Shown one piece after another: positions 46,560-58,436 of a stretch of 64,000 nucleotides of DNA. The translations under genes were made by a program, and so were the position numbers. The stretch is from positions 107,500,228-107,564,227 of the forward strand of contig CM060693.1 of the NCBI GenBank assembly GCA_030686995.1, given 5' to 3'. The first letter of the stretch is position 1. Every line of letters starts with the position of its first letter. The stretch is from Artemisia argyi (Eukaryota > Streptophyta > Magnoliopsida > Asterales > Asteraceae). The notes under the pieces are model-generated. The model was not told the DNA's origin and did no database searches. It saw only the letters and a program-made list of their open reading frames with translations.

Positions 46560-47853
46560 TGTTGACATAAATAATGTCTTAAAACATTGTTAGCATATTA
46601 ACAATGTCTCTATGTTTTGATAATTACAAAGCATAAACTCATTAATCTAAAACTTATGACGTAAACAAGTTTTTAGTGCTTAATATTTGTCTTTGCTTCC
46701 ATATCACTTAAGGTATGAATAAACAAAGGGTTTATTGCATTTCATGATCAAAGGAAATTTTTCTAATCACTAGAATTTTTATAAAATGTATTAAACATCT
46801 TATATCTTTTACAAAATTACTTTTGGAAATAAAAAAAATATGTTTAATTCATTATAAATATATGATTTCAAATTTCCAACCAAAAATGGCAAATTTTATC
46901 CAGAAAAATATTCCCCACTAAAAGACAAGAAAAACCAACGTTCTGAAGGGGCGGCCCCCTTAATTCCTTAGGCGGCCCCCTTAATCATTAAGGGGACCGG
47001 CCATTAATTAAGGGGACCGGCCACGCTCCAGAACAGTATTTTTCTCCCCTATAAATACTGGTTCATTCCTCAGAATTTTCTCACCTTTTGCACTCCTAAA
47101 CTTTTTGTTCTAGATCCACATTTCTATTCTCTTAATCCTTTGATCATAAGTGCATAATTCTTTGTTTCAAAGTGATTCAAACTTCATCCTCTCAAGTGCA
47201 AGAGAAGAATACTTCTATCCCCCGAGACAAGAAGTATTACAACTTGTTGTGACCTCCACATCCAAGTTGTTGGTGCATCATCAAGATTATTTACACTATT
47301 CTTTGTGAAGATTGTTGTGAATATTTGTTTGTAGATAGTTGTGCTAGATATATAGATTGTGTGATTAGTTAGTTGCTTGGTGTGAAGAAGAAAAGTTAGG
47401 AATTAGATTGTAGTGAAGAAGCTAGGTATGGAGTAGTTAGTTGTGAAGTAGATTGATTTGAAGAAGTTGTGTAGAAGTTGTGACTTTGGTGTGAAGAAGT
47501 TGTGGTGTGTATATTGGTGAGTAAGGTTTTCTCCGCCATAAGGGAGCTTGTTGATATAGTGAAGAAAACTCTCGAGTTAGGTGCTCGGGGAGTGGAGTAG
47601 GGCAAGGAAGGTGTCCTTGTAGCCGAACCACTATAAATCTCTTGTCTCGTGGTTCGATCTTTCCATCTCTTATTTATTTCATTACTTATCATTGTTATAT
47701 CTTATTTATTCATAGTTGTTTATATTGTGCAAGACTTGAGATCACATATTATCGAATCTAAGTTTTTTTAAAAGCTAAGAAAATACTAAAAATATCTTTT
47801 ATAACAAATTAAAAAGACGTAAAACTATTCAACCCCCCTTCTAGTTTTCCACA
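46560..47853 (+). repeat. 3' LTR of Copia element 1
   Basis: 1294 bp, almost identical to the 5' LTR. The main difference is a small compensating indel in the 'gaagaagttgtg/attggtgtg' repeats near 47470-47520. Hairpin module at 46948-47022. Confidence 0.93.
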
Positions 47854-47858
47854 AAGTT

Positions 47859-48826
47859 GGTTGTTGTTGTTGTTTACACAGGTTTGGCAAAAAGAAAAAC
47901 AAAAAAAATTGTTGTAAAAAAATGTTAAGGTTTGGAAAAAGTCGAACCTGGGTCTCTTCTCTCACACATACACTGAACAACATCACCAATCCAACTACCC
48001 TAGGGTCTTGTTTCAATATTATCTCACAATATTTATTCTTTTGTCCTTGTTTTTTTGTTTTTTTTTTTTTGTTTAGCCTAATTAAGCTTATCAGCCTATA
48101 ATCTGCTTGTTCCTGCTTATTTTTAAGTGCTTATATCATCTTTTCATTTTTCCTAGGTCAGAATTAGGGTTATTTAATTTCCAAAAAATTTTCAGAATTT
48201 TCCCATAAGTTTTAGTATTTTTCATAATTTAATTTGGTTTAAATTGTTTTTAAATCATTATAAAAAATATAAAAGTCCAAAAAAAATGTTTTTCTTTTTC
48301 CAAAAATTTTCCTTCATCGTTAGAATCGTAGAAAAATTATTTTTACACCCGTAGGATTAGTGTAGCATTAAATTCACTTTTTCTTTTGCGCACTTACGTT
48401 TTTAATTAATTAACTTTTACGTTTTTAGTTTAGCTTGCGTCTTAGGATTTCCCAAATTCCCTATCATGTTTCTCGTAGTTTTTAGGTAGTTTTAAGATTT
48501 CCTTAGCATTCCATTGCTCATTTTCCCATTTAGGTTGCGTTTATTTCATTTTTCGTTTGTTAATTATTAATTCTCGTAACTTTAACGTACCACAATACCA
48601 AATAACTCTCACAATCGAACTTACAAGCATTTTAATCTCTAAATCTCACAAGATATCGCCCATTCACACCTCGTTGGGATACGACCCGGGTAATCACTTA
48701 CCCGGTATCACATATATATATTGTATTCACGAGTTTTTGCAAGTTAACCTTTTCATAAAGGTTAATTAGTAAATTCCACTCACGTCTACATTGTATTTAT
48801 TTTGATACACGTTTCACACGCAATCA
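47859..48826 (+). repeat. Athila-like 5' LTR, right part
   Basis: Continues the LTR broken at 38960. It includes 'gcttatttttaagtgcttat' and 'ctcgttgggatacgacccgg', and ends CGCAATCA, whose ATCA mirrors the TGAT start at 36275. The primer-binding site follows five bases later. Non-coding. Confidence 0.75.
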
Positions 48827-48831
48827 AAATT

Positions 48832-48849
48832 TGGCGCCGCTGCCGGGGA
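48832..48849 (+). other. Primer-binding site of the Athila-like element
   Basis: TGGCGCCGCTGCCGGGGA, the complement of the plant tRNA-Asp 3' end with one mismatch, as used by Athila/Tat-type elements. Confidence 0.88.
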
Positions 48850-49352
48850 GGTTGTGTTGCGACAATATCGTTACGATTTTAACGATTAGTGACTTGTAGA
48901 ACCTTCGTCAAGAAGTTATCGTTTTCAAAAAAGTATAAAACACAAAAATATTTTCCTTTTCTTTTGTATATATACTTATCATATAAAAATACAAAAAGAT
49001 TTTCCGGTTTTCTTTGTTTAAATATAAATAACATAAAAAACAACCGCCGAAAACCAAGATAGAACACCTACCAACTGGGGGTGTGAACATTAATAAGTTC
49101 CCAAACCAAAGATCAAAACTTGCCTTTGTATCACTTGCGTTTTGGAAAACTTTTAAACGATAAGCAAACTTTAAGAGGAGTCGAAACGGTATAGGGCGAT
49201 CCAACGAACTTCGCCCTAGCGAAAGATCCATTCTTCTCTCCCGCTCCTTTGTGCGTTTGTCTTTAAATTAACCTTGCGTTTGTGATTATTGGTTTAAGTT
49301 CCCATGTCTTTTAAGTTGGTCTTGTTTTAATTGAGTTGTTTTTTTATAGTGC

Positions 49353-50113
49353 ATGCGCACTCGTTCGTCTACGTCAACAAGTCCTTTACAATCGCTTAAC
49401 AACATTCCAAGAAGAAGGCGTAATCGACGACTTACCAATCAAATAGTCGAACCCGAGATTCGTACTATTCCTCCAAACATGGCCGACAATCGTACCATGT
49501 CCGAGTTCTCCAAGCACCCACCGAGGGTTATGGAGAGGCCATCGTTGTTCCGGAAATCGTTGCCGATAATTTTGAACTCAAGACCGGGTTGCTACAATTA
49601 GTAACTTCGAGTCAATATTTCGGTTTTGAGAGTGACGATCCTCATTCTCACATTCGATGGTTCAACAAAATCACATCAACCATCAAATACAAAAACGTCC
49701 CTCAAGAAGCTATCAAGCTTCTTCTTTTTCCTTTCTCTCTCGAGGGTACGGCCCGAATTTGGCTTGAAAAACAATCCCCTCGTTCTATTGAGACATGGGA
49801 AGACCTCGTGTCGAAATTTGTGAATGAATTCTTTCCCCCGTCTAAAACAACAAGTTTAAAGAATGAAATCACAAAATTTACTCAAAACTTTGATGAATCT
49901 TTTAGCGAGGCACGGGATCGTTTTAAGGATTTACTTCGCAAGTGTCCTCATCATGGTTTTTCCGAATTGCACCAAATTGATACTTTCTACAATGGTTTGA
50001 ACCAAACCGATCAAGATTCTTTGAACAATGCCGCAGGTGGCAATCTCTTGAATCGGACTCCTAGAGATGCTTTAGCTATAATTGAAAACAAGTCTAAGGT
50101 TCGTACTTCATGA
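49353..50113 (+). pseudogene. Athila-like Gag, frameshifted, stop at 50111
   Basis: The N-terminus (49353: RRRRNRRL, 'PEIRTIPPNMADNRTMSEF') is followed by a one-base frameshift near 49515-49523. The main frame continues with 'DPHSHIRWFNKITSTIKYKN', 'LLFPFSLEGTARIWLEKQSP' and 'FFPPSKTTSLKNEITKF', all typical of Athila Gag (retrotransposon gag domain). A TGA at 50111-50113 ends this part, and the same frame goes on from 50114. It would form virus-like particles in an intact element; here it is disrupted. Confidence 0.88.
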
Positions 50114-51739
50114 AACAAGTCCATTGTTTCCCAAGTGAATGCAACCTCGTCTAGATCATCTCTCGTGAACAATTCTAGCACCGATGCTAAGATTGACAAA
50201 CTCACGGAAGCTATTCAAGCTTTGGTTCTTTCCATGCAAAAGAAACTATCATCACCACAAACTTCTTCACCCGCTCAAGTCAAAGCGGTTGATGAAACTT
50301 GTGTCACTTGTGGTGGACCTCATGCTTACTATAATTGTACTACCATCGATGGTAGTCAATGTGATGTAAAAGCCGTAGCCGGGTCTTACAATCAAGGAGG
50401 TAACCAATACCGTCCTCAAGTTGACCCGAACTATCATGCTAGTAATCAAAATGGTCCACCCGGCTTTTCTCAACCCAATAATCCAAATCGATTCAATCAT
50501 AATCAACAACAAAGAAATCAAAATGTTCAAAATCAATTTCATGCCCCGATTAATCAATTTCCAAACCAAGGGGTAAACTTCAATCAAGGTTTTCAAGCTC
50601 CTAATTACCAAGCTCCTAATGTTGCTTCAAGTGAACTTGCTAATTACATCAAAGCAAATGAGGCTAACATGAGGGGAATGCAAAACCAAATCAACACTTT
50701 GAAGAATGATTTTCAATCTTCAATGTCGAGACAAGGCAATGAGCTTAAAAATGAACTTCGAAACACTAATCACAAGATTGAACAATCTCAAAGAAAGATT
50801 GAGAACATGTTTGCTAGTCTTATGAATCAAATGAATCAAGCTTCTACTTCAGGTACTCTCCCGGGAAATACCATTCCCAACCCGAAGGGTGAATTGAAAG
50901 CTATTACCACTCGTAGTGGTAAAGCTTATGATGGACCCTCGACTCCTATTCCTCCACCAATGAAGGAAGCGGAACGAGAACCCGAGGTTAAAAAGGACAA
51001 GGTGCAACCCTCAAGCTCACGAAGTACCGCACACATCCAACCTTCGGTCGATCAAACTTCAATTCCCGAATTTGATTTTCCAAAGAGCATTCCTAAGCCT
51101 TCGATCCCATATGCTTCGAGGCTTAATGATCAAAAACTCTGTGATCAAACTAATAATCAAATGAAGAAGTTTCTTGAGATATTTCAAAAGTTACACTTCG
51201 ACATTACTTTCGCAGATGCTCTTCTCTATATGCCCAAGTTTGCTTCCACTTTCAAGAGTCTTATAAGTAACAAAGAGAAATTGTTTGAGCTAACTAAAAC
51301 TCGTTTGAATGAAAATTGTTCGGCGGTGCTTCTAAAGAAACTTCCTGAAAAGTTAGGAGACCCCAGAAAATTTCTCATTCCTTGTGATTTCCAAAAGCTT
51401 GAAGAGTGCTTCGCCTTGGCCGATCTTGGCGCTAGCATCAATCTCATGCCTTTCTCTATTTGGCAAAATCTTTCACTTCCCGAGCTTATACCAACACGAA
51501 TGACTCTAGAATTAGCAACCCGAACGGTTACGGTTCTAAAGGGTATTGCTGAAGAAGTCTTTGTGAAGGTTGGCAAGTTCCATTTCCCTACCGACTTCAT
51601 AGTCGTTGATTTCGATGCCAATCTTCGTGTTCCCCTCATCTTGGGAAGACCATTCTTGAAAACGGCTCGTTCATTAATCGATGTCTTTGAAGGAGAAATG
51701 ACTCTAAGAGTCGGCGACGAAAAATTGGTCATTAACATT
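50114..51739 (+). pseudogene. Athila-like Gag C-terminus and protease region, cut by element 2
   Basis: Continuous frame after the stop: a CHC-type motif ('CVTCGGPHAYYNC'), a long Asn/Gln/Pro-rich linker (about 50370-50620), a coiled-coil-like part, then 'GELKAITTRSGKAYDGP', which begins the Pol part. The aspartic-protease region follows, with 'ALADLGASINLMPFSIWQNL' and 'LILGRPFLKTARSLIDV'. It breaks at 51739 (KLVIN...), where the TSD ACATT and element 2 start, and resumes at 60202. Confidence 0.88.
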
Positions 51740-53580
51740 TGTTGATATAAATAATTGACTGAAAACATTATTCATATCTTCCGATATCTCTATGTTTTGA
51801 TAATCACAAAACTTAAACTAATCAAACCAAAGATCATGACGTAAACACGTATTTAGTAATAAATAATCACTTTCACCAACAAATCACTTAAGGTATTAAT
51901 AAACAAAGTGTTTAGTGCAATGTATGATCAAAGGGGTAGTTAATTAATTAACACAAAGTTTATTTAATCATATAAACATATTATATATTTTTGAAAAACA
52001 CTTTTGGTAATAAAGAAAAATGTTTTAATCATACTAAATATATGATTTCAAATATTTAACCAAAATCAGTTAGTTTTTCACCAAATAAACTTTCCCCACT
52101 AAAAGACAAGTTTTCTGGCCGTTACAGATGGGCGGCCCCCTTAATTATAAGGGGCGGTCCCCTTAATTTTAAGGGGGCCGGCCATGAATTAAGGGGACCG
52201 GCCACGCTCCTCTGTCAGATTCTTTTGTCTATAAATACCACCTTAAACCTGGATTTTTTCCTCACCTTTTTGCACAAAAACTTTCTGTTCTAGATCTCCA
52301 TTTCAATCCTAAAAATCCTTTGATCATTTCATAAGCCTTTGTTTCCAAGTGATCCAAAGCCTCATTCTTTCAAGTGCAAAGAGAATAATACTTCTATTAG
52401 AAGTATTACAACTTAGTATCATCTTGCTATCTAAGTTGTTTGTTTACATTTTCTTGTATATCTTTCATACTTTGGTGAATAAGGTGTATGTATTAGTTAA
52501 CTAGATTTAGTTGAAGAATCTAGAATTGTTGTAAGTGTGAAGTGTAACTTGAAGTGAAGAAGAAGGGTTAGATAGTAGTGGTGATAGGAGATTGTAGCAA
52601 TAGGATCTTGTAGTGAAGAAATTAAGGATCTCTAGTGGAGAAGACTAGAAGACATTTGTAGATTGAAGTTGTGAAGACATTAGTGGCTTGAAGGTGTCAA
52701 GACATTAGTGCATTGAAGTTGTGAAGACATTAGTGGCTTGAAGGTGTCAAGACACTAGTGCATTGAAGTTGTAAAGATATTAGTGACTTGAAGGTGTCAA
52801 GACATTAGTACTTTGAAGGTGTGAAGAGAATAGAAGATTGGTGTATAGAAGATTGGTGTGTAGAAGATTGGTGTGAAGAAAATAGTTGATTGGTGTGTAG
52901 ATTGGTGTGAAGATTGGTGTGTAGATTGGTGTGTAGATTGGTGTGAAGATTGGTGTGTAAATTGGTGTGTATATTGGTGTGTACGGTTTTCTCTGCCATA
53001 AAGGAGGTTTTTGATCTAGTGAAGAAAACTCTCGAGTAGGTGACTCGGGGAGTGGAGTAGGGCAAGGAAGGTGTCCTTGTAGCCGAACCACTATAAATCC
53101 TTTGTGTCTCGGTTTGATCTTTCCATCTCTCACTCTTTGATTTATTACTTACTTGCATTTCACACATAGTCATAATTGATAGTATTGTGCATATGTTGAT
53201 TTCACATAAAGATCAAACTAAAATTCATTCATAAAACTAATCTTACAAAAACCAACCTAGTACATATAATTATATCTATACACTACTACACATATATATG
53301 CTTACATAAAATATATGAAATTGTATATTCTTTCCAAACATTATACATAAGCATTGTATATATAAAACCTTTAATAAATCTTGTATTTATACTTTTGTAG
53401 TTAAGTGTTTTGAAATTGTACATTATACATAAGTAGTATTTATACAAAATCATAAATTAACTAGTATATATATTTATGTATTAAAGTGATTTGAAAGTTT
53501 TATCTTAGAAACTATCTTTTATAAAATAAGCAAAACGAAAAAGACGTAAAACTATTCAACCCCCCTTCTAGTTTTCCACA
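51740..53580 (+). repeat. 5' LTR of element 2
   Basis: 1841 bp. Hairpin module at 52130-52203, then CTATAAATAC at 52229-52238. Tandem 'acattagtggcttgaaggtg' units lie near 52660-52810 and 'attggtgtgtag' units near 52840-52985. Conserved block 52985-53120. It is 81 bp longer than the 3' LTR. Confidence 0.92.
52840..52985. repeat. 12-bp tandem array 'attggtgtgtag' in LTR (element 2, 5')
   Basis: About ten imperfect units of 10-14 bp (attggtgtgtag, attggtgtgaag). On the minus strand they read as repeated HTNL or TPIY peptides, which are artefacts. The 3' LTR copy (59461-59600) lacks one unit. Confidence 0.85.
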
Positions 53581-53582
53581 AT

Positions 53583-53596
53583 TGGTATCAGGAGCC
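53583..53596 (+). other. Primer-binding site of element 2
   Basis: TGGTATCAGGAGCC, the same type as in element 1 (initiator tRNA-Met, one extra base), two bases after the LTR. Confidence 0.83.
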
Positions 53597-53648
53597 ACGT
53601 CTAACAAGATTTTTAAAATATACTGTATTTTAAAACTTGTAACGATCT

Positions 53649-54775
53649 ATGGAATTCGAAAAATATCTAGAAGGAGAATTTACGCAAAAACCACCATTAT
53701 TTGAAAATGATCATTTTCTTGAATGGAAAAATAAATTTGAAAATTATGTGAAATCAATAGATCTTGATCTTTGGCATATTATTTCAATTGGTGATCTTAA
53801 ACTAACCAAAATGGATTTTGAAAATCAATATAATAATCTTCAAATAAAAATTGATAAAAATACTAAAGCTAAAAATTACTTATTTTCAAAACTCTACCAA
53901 ATGTTGAATATGAAAGATTATTTCCTTGTAAAACGGCAAATGATATTTGGAAATGCCTTTTAAAGTTTCACCAAGAGAAATGTAAAACCAAAGATGATAA
54001 ACTTGATATTGCACATGAAATAGTTACTCTAGAAAATTTAATAGATAAATATTTAGTTGAAATAAACACATGTACTACTAGTTCAAATGTGATCATTGAA
54101 GGTACCAATAATGAAGAACACATGTGTCAAATCCGAAGAAAGCATGTTAATAAATCATGGTGCAACAAGGACGATAAAGACGATGTAAATACGGAATACG
54201 TGAACATCCTAACAAATGTTAATACAAATAGTGATGACAAGGATTACATGCTCCAAGATCCAAGCAATACTGTAAACAAAACATGGAGCGACATGAACAA
54301 TGGAATTGATCACCGTATAGCGAGTGAAGATTGTACAAGTACAAATAAGGTACAATTCAAAACCAAACATTTTTGCTATGATCAATTTACATTAGAATTT
54401 TCAAAAATGGAAAATAACTTCAAACACTTTTGCAACATTGACTCAAAAATTATTTTTAAAAATGAATCTTCAACATCCGCTGAAAATAAATTTGAAAAAG
54501 AAATAATTTTAGAAGACAAAATGTCTAGACTTGAAAGTAATATTGAAATTGATCTTGAATGTAAAAATTGTCAAGACTATAAACATGAAATTAAAATGGA
54601 AAAGGAAAAAGCTAAAATATTGGCAAAATTCGAAAATAGTTCTAAATCTTTAAAATATCTACTTAACATTCAAAAGTCATTTTATGATAAAACCGGATTA
54701 GGATTTACGGCAGATGAGTATTTGACAAATACATCAAAACAAATAAAATTTGTTAAACCTAATGGAAAATTTTAG
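53649..54775 (+). pseudogene. Gag-like frame of element 2, one frameshift, no pol
   Basis: The first 80 or so residues parallel Gag of element 1 ('LDLWHIISIGD' against '[11 protein letters not shown]'). Near 53900 the frame shifts by one, and the parallel then continues ('FPCKTANDIWKCLLKFHQ'). From there one frame stays open to the stop at 54773-54775. The later part is acidic, Asn/Lys-rich and coiled-coil-like, ending near 'YDKTGLGFTADEY', a phrase common in the C-terminal Gag region of plant Copia elements. No zinc knuckle, protease or later domain follows. It may be a particle-protein remnant. Confidence 0.7.
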
Positions 54776-56839
54776 AACTATTATTATTTGCATCCATTGA
54801 TTATTTCTCTAGTCAAGAAAGTTATTGTTTGTTTGTTAAAACAAACAAATAATGAATTCTTGTACTTCTCGACGACATCCTCTTCATATGCATTTAAGTG
54901 CATTGGATGTTCGCTACTAATCAACTCGGACCCATGAGAATCTGGGTACCAAGCTCTCTGTCATGTGTAGGTAATTAACGATCAAAGGAACTACTACTTT
55001 TTGGATCGCTCTATTCGCTTTCTTTCATTTGATGACCATTGACTTTATGGTGTGTTCGTTACTACCTCATGACGAAGGATTCTTGTTCTACCATTCTTAA
55101 TCTGCACGACTTGTGATGATTGGTGCGACCGATAGTGTTTCTATGATCAAGTCTCCTTGATCCTTTTTGCATTGGGATATTACTTCGCTTCTTCAACTTG
55201 CTTTGGGGAAAACCTTCTTGACGTTTTATATTGCTCTCATGACCACTCTTAAAGAAGAGCTGGACCTGAGGTAAGTTTTCTTTTCAAAAACTTGCCTACA
55301 TTACATTAAGATAGAGTATGCTTCAATTAGTATATTAATATGTTTTAATTTGCAAGTTGCTATGCTTTTAGATCATGAATACCAATATATGCATGCATAA
55401 CATTAGGATAATTAACCCTCTTATTGCTATGTCTATTATCATTTATTTTAGTTTTCATCTATATTGATAATCTTCTATGATCTAGAATAGAATACTTGCC
55501 ATTTGTGCTATATGATCTTACTAGTTGCATTAATAGATGTGTTATAATTAAGACTTGCTAGTGACTCAATATTACAATGTGTCTTGTATACATGCATATA
55601 TACATATGTCTATATTGCATTCATTGATGATTTTCTTTGTCCTTTCCTATCTCATTGCATTTAGATGTTCAATGTCTACCATATCTCTCTCACATCTTTA
55701 GTTGCCATTAGAGATGATTACATGTGACAATGGGCTGAATCGATTCTCTTGAAGTATATCTTTCACCTGAAATTTCTTGATTATCAAAATCAATACATCA
55801 TATTTAAAAACTTCTCTCTTTGAGTTAAAACCCTTCGAATATCTATTTTATGCTTTTTCGAACAACATGCTTAATCATAAGCTATCATAACATTATTTTG
55901 ATCTTTATCAAAGCAGAAACATTTTTCTTTTTGAAACAAAACAAAATTTGTTTTATTAGGATACAAACTTGAATGTATTTCAAAACATTAAGCCAAGTAT
56001 TAGTGAATCAAGAAAACTTCATATTTGGTAATCTTCGATAGGTAAATTTAGGAACTCAATTTCTTCTAAAAGGAGAATGACTACTGGAGAATCTATTGAC
56101 TAGAAATTCAATTTAACCTAACGGTTGAATTGCTTCTATGTGAGAAGTTGGGTGTGTGTAACCCGTAAAAACGGTCGTGTTTAGCCTGAATTGAGCACCA
56201 CTAGTAATAGTCTCATACTCATTCTCCAACTTGATTAAATTGCACTTCCTATATATACCTAACGCTAGTTTACTTTTATGAACCTTGCTTCTCATTAGAC
56301 TATTTCGTTCCCAGATTTATGGCATTAAGTGAAAACTTACTTTCAAACATTGTTGAATAAAACTAAAAACATTTTGTTTAAAACATTATTATTTTCTCAC
56401 ATATGTCATAAACTTATGTGAAAATGACATCCACAATCTAATCAAATCATTTCATGAGAATCATGGTTTGCCCATATGGATCTTGTTTGTAACAAGTCTT
56501 GAAGTTCATGTAATCATATCTTCCCACTTGTTTATCATAAGCAATCTTAAATTTGTTTGCACTAATCCTACTTACCATTATCTTCATATAGTTGCATACT
56601 TAACTAGTTTGCTTTATTGCTTCCTTAGTTACCAAACTTAATTGAAATATTAGTAGATAACATGATTATTAGGAATTAATTGTTCACTCTAATCATTTCT
56701 ATGATATTCTCTACATTCATGAATAGTATGCTCTATATAGCCTCAAGAGTTGAACTTACTTGAATCCAAATCCAAAAACACAACCTTTTTGAAAATTTTC
56801 TGCCAAAAACCCATTTCTGGCATTCTGGGAATCACCAGA
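54776..56839. other. Gene-less interior of element 2
   Basis: Two kb of AT-rich sequence where pol would be expected. No pol motif was found in any frame. Short phrases near its right end ('gttgaacttacttgaatcca', 'ttttctgccaaaaaccca') match the region before the ORF3 hairpin in element 1, so the right edge is homologous. Confidence 0.65.
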
Positions 56840-56914
56840 TGGGCGGCCCCCTTAAATCATAAGGGCGGCCCCCTTAAATTTAAGGGGACCGGCCTCCATT
56901 TAAGGGGACCGGCC
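56840..56914. promoter_or_regulatory. Internal hairpin module upstream of ORF3 (element 2)
   Basis: Four arms (GGCGGCCCCCTTAA twice, TTAAGGGGACCGGCC twice) with outer arms AGATGG / CCATCT, as in element 1. It lies 133 bp before CTATAAATAC. Confidence 0.82.
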
Positions 56915-57047
56915 ATCTGATGGTCGGGGATACTGTTGTCTTTATCACTTTTTGACCCATTTCAACATATACTTCCCAAAATTCACAAACATATTTTGTC
57001 CCATACTATCCCTCAAATTTTCCTTCCTAAACCACATTTCTCATACA

Positions 57048-57057
57048 CTATAAATAC
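57048..57057 (+). promoter_or_regulatory. Candidate internal TATA box for ORF3 (element 2)
   Basis: CTATAAATAC, the same ten bases as in both LTR promoters and before ORF3 of element 1, ends 34 bp before the ATG at 57092. Confidence 0.65.
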
Positions 57058-57091
57058 TCTCCTCCCACCATTAATTCCATCACACCCAAAC

Positions 57092-57916
57092 ATGTCATCT
57101 TCCAACAACCAAAAACCAAAGATTTCAAGAACCGCAAGGATCTCCGTCAAACCCGTTTGGAGGAGAAAACTTGATTCTTGTCATAACCCTTGTGATGTTG
57201 TTTCAAGTCAACCAACAACTCAACCTCAAACCCACTCAAATGAGTCATCCCACAACCTATCTTCCACTAATACCCTCATTAATGCTTCCTCTTTTGATGA
57301 GCATGCTCAATCCCAAAACAACAATCCCAACATCTCAATCAACACTTCACATATTGCTCATTCAACAAAGACATCATCCACTCATGAAGAACCTCTTCCA
57401 CCCATATCATGTTTTCATGATTACCCAAGCTCAAACATGTCTCCACCACCTAGAGTACCACCACCACTTCCTACAACCTCACATGCCACTCCAATGTTGC
57501 ATGTGCAAACCTTCACCCAAGACAACTATCATGCTCCACCACCATCACCTTCCTCCGAACACTTGAAGTTCGTTGAGGAGCTAAAAGAGGCACATGAGCT
57601 TAGTGCTCTTTTAGCATTACATCTTGCTCAACGCAATTTGGATCCACCACAATCAAGCTCACCATCATCACCACATAACAAAAACCAACTTGAGAAGCAT
57701 GTTAACAATTGCCCTTGTTGCATCTTCCTTCAACAACAAACCATTGCTTTGAATGAGCACTTTACTTGGATTGAGTATCTTCTTACTAGATCTCAACAAA
57801 CCCCATCACTTGAACAACATCACAACCCTCAACCAACAAACTCCACTTCAAATCCACCACCTCCAAGCTCTACAAACTCACCAACACCCATGGAACCAAG
57901 AGTTTACCTCCACTAA
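57092..57916 (+). CDS. Sirevirus-like ORF3 (env position), 274 aa, unknown function
   Basis: The ATG at 57092 was chosen because it follows the internal TATA box and aligns with the start in element 1; the frame is open further 5' but without an ATG there. Shared motifs: KPVWRRK (residues 20-26), HLAQRN (from 177), NCPCCIFLQQQ (C207-P-C-C) and WIEYLLTR (from W226). The Cys-to-Trp spacing is 19 residues, as in element 1. The middle is Pro/Ser/His/Thr-rich and 34 residues longer. No membrane segment or signal peptide is visible. It is uninterrupted although this element has no pol, which suggests the ORF or its RNA matters for the element. Confidence 0.75.
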   Translation: MSSSNNQKPKISRTARISVKPVWRRKLDSCHNPCDVVSSQPTTQPQTHSNESSHNLSSTNTLINASSFDEHAQSQNNNPNISINTSHIAHSTKTSSTHEEPLPPISCFHDYPSSNMSPPPRVPPPLPTTSHATPMLHVQTFTQDNYHAPPPSPSSEHLKFVEELKEAHELSALLALHLAQRNLDPPQSSSPSSPHNKNQLEKHVNNCPCCIFLQQQTIALNEHFTWIEYLLTRSQQTPSLEQHHNPQPTNSTSNPPPPSSTNSPTPMEPRVYLH

Positions 57917-58246
57917 ACCACCAAGCATTTGATATGCTTATGTTTTCTCATTTTCAAATAAAACTCCTCAACCATTTTGGGATTCAAGAAAGTTTGGTGA
58001 CACTCCTTGTTGGCACTATAGGATGTTCTATGTTATTTAGAATTCTATTTGTATTGCCTTTGTAACAATGATTATGGGTTGACATAATCATTTCTCTATT
58101 ATTGAATGGTTTAATATATGTTTCTTATTCCCTTGTGCCATGATTATTACTTGTTAATATTATGCTATATGTATTTGCTTGTGCCATGCTTGTGCTTCTA
58201 ATATTTTCTTGCAAGAATTACTTTCTCGAAACCTTGGTGCCCTCAA

Positions 58247-58436
58247 ACGAGGGGGAGCATACATCAAGGGGGAGTTTTCTACCCGTTTAAACTTCTATCA
58301 CGAAGCTTATTCGGCCTAACCTTTTTGATTCTACAAAAAGGGGGAGAAGTGAATGTAACCTTACTAAATACTTGTCTAAATATTAATTTTTGGATTTAAT
58401 AAGTTTAGGTTTTGTAATCATCAAAAAGGGGGAGAT
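58247..58436 (+). other. Multiple polypurine tracts of element 2
   Basis: GAGGGGGAGC and AAGGGGGAGT (about 58250-58276), AAAAAGGGGGAGAAG (about 58336) and the final AAAAAGGGGGAGAT, which touches the 3' LTR at 58437. Order and spacing follow element 1. Confidence 0.85.

Larger units (their letters stand above)
38961..47853 (+). mobile_element. Sirevirus-like Copia retrotransposon, near complete (element 1)
   Basis: 8893 bp, bounded by TGTTGACA...TTTTCCACA and by an exact 5-bp duplication AAGTT (38956-38960 and 47854-47858). It has two near-identical LTRs, an initiator-Met primer site, gag-pol in one frame, a third ORF, and repeated polypurine tracts. Long LTRs, an extra ORF after pol and multiple purine tracts are known traits of the SIRE/Maximus (sirevirus) branch of Copia. 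LTR similarity indicates recent insertion. Two coding lesions in gag-pol suggest this copy is not autonomous now. Confidence 0.93.

Noticed and set aside
52840..52985. CRISPR-like array
   Set aside because: The units are contiguous with no unique spacers, and this is a plant LTR.
52780..53173. Minus-strand ORFs with repeated HTNL or TPIY units (also at 59407-59788, 47396-47692, 39804-40094, 2709-2942)
   Set aside because: They are translations of the short tandem arrays inside LTRs, recur only with the LTRs and show no protein domain.
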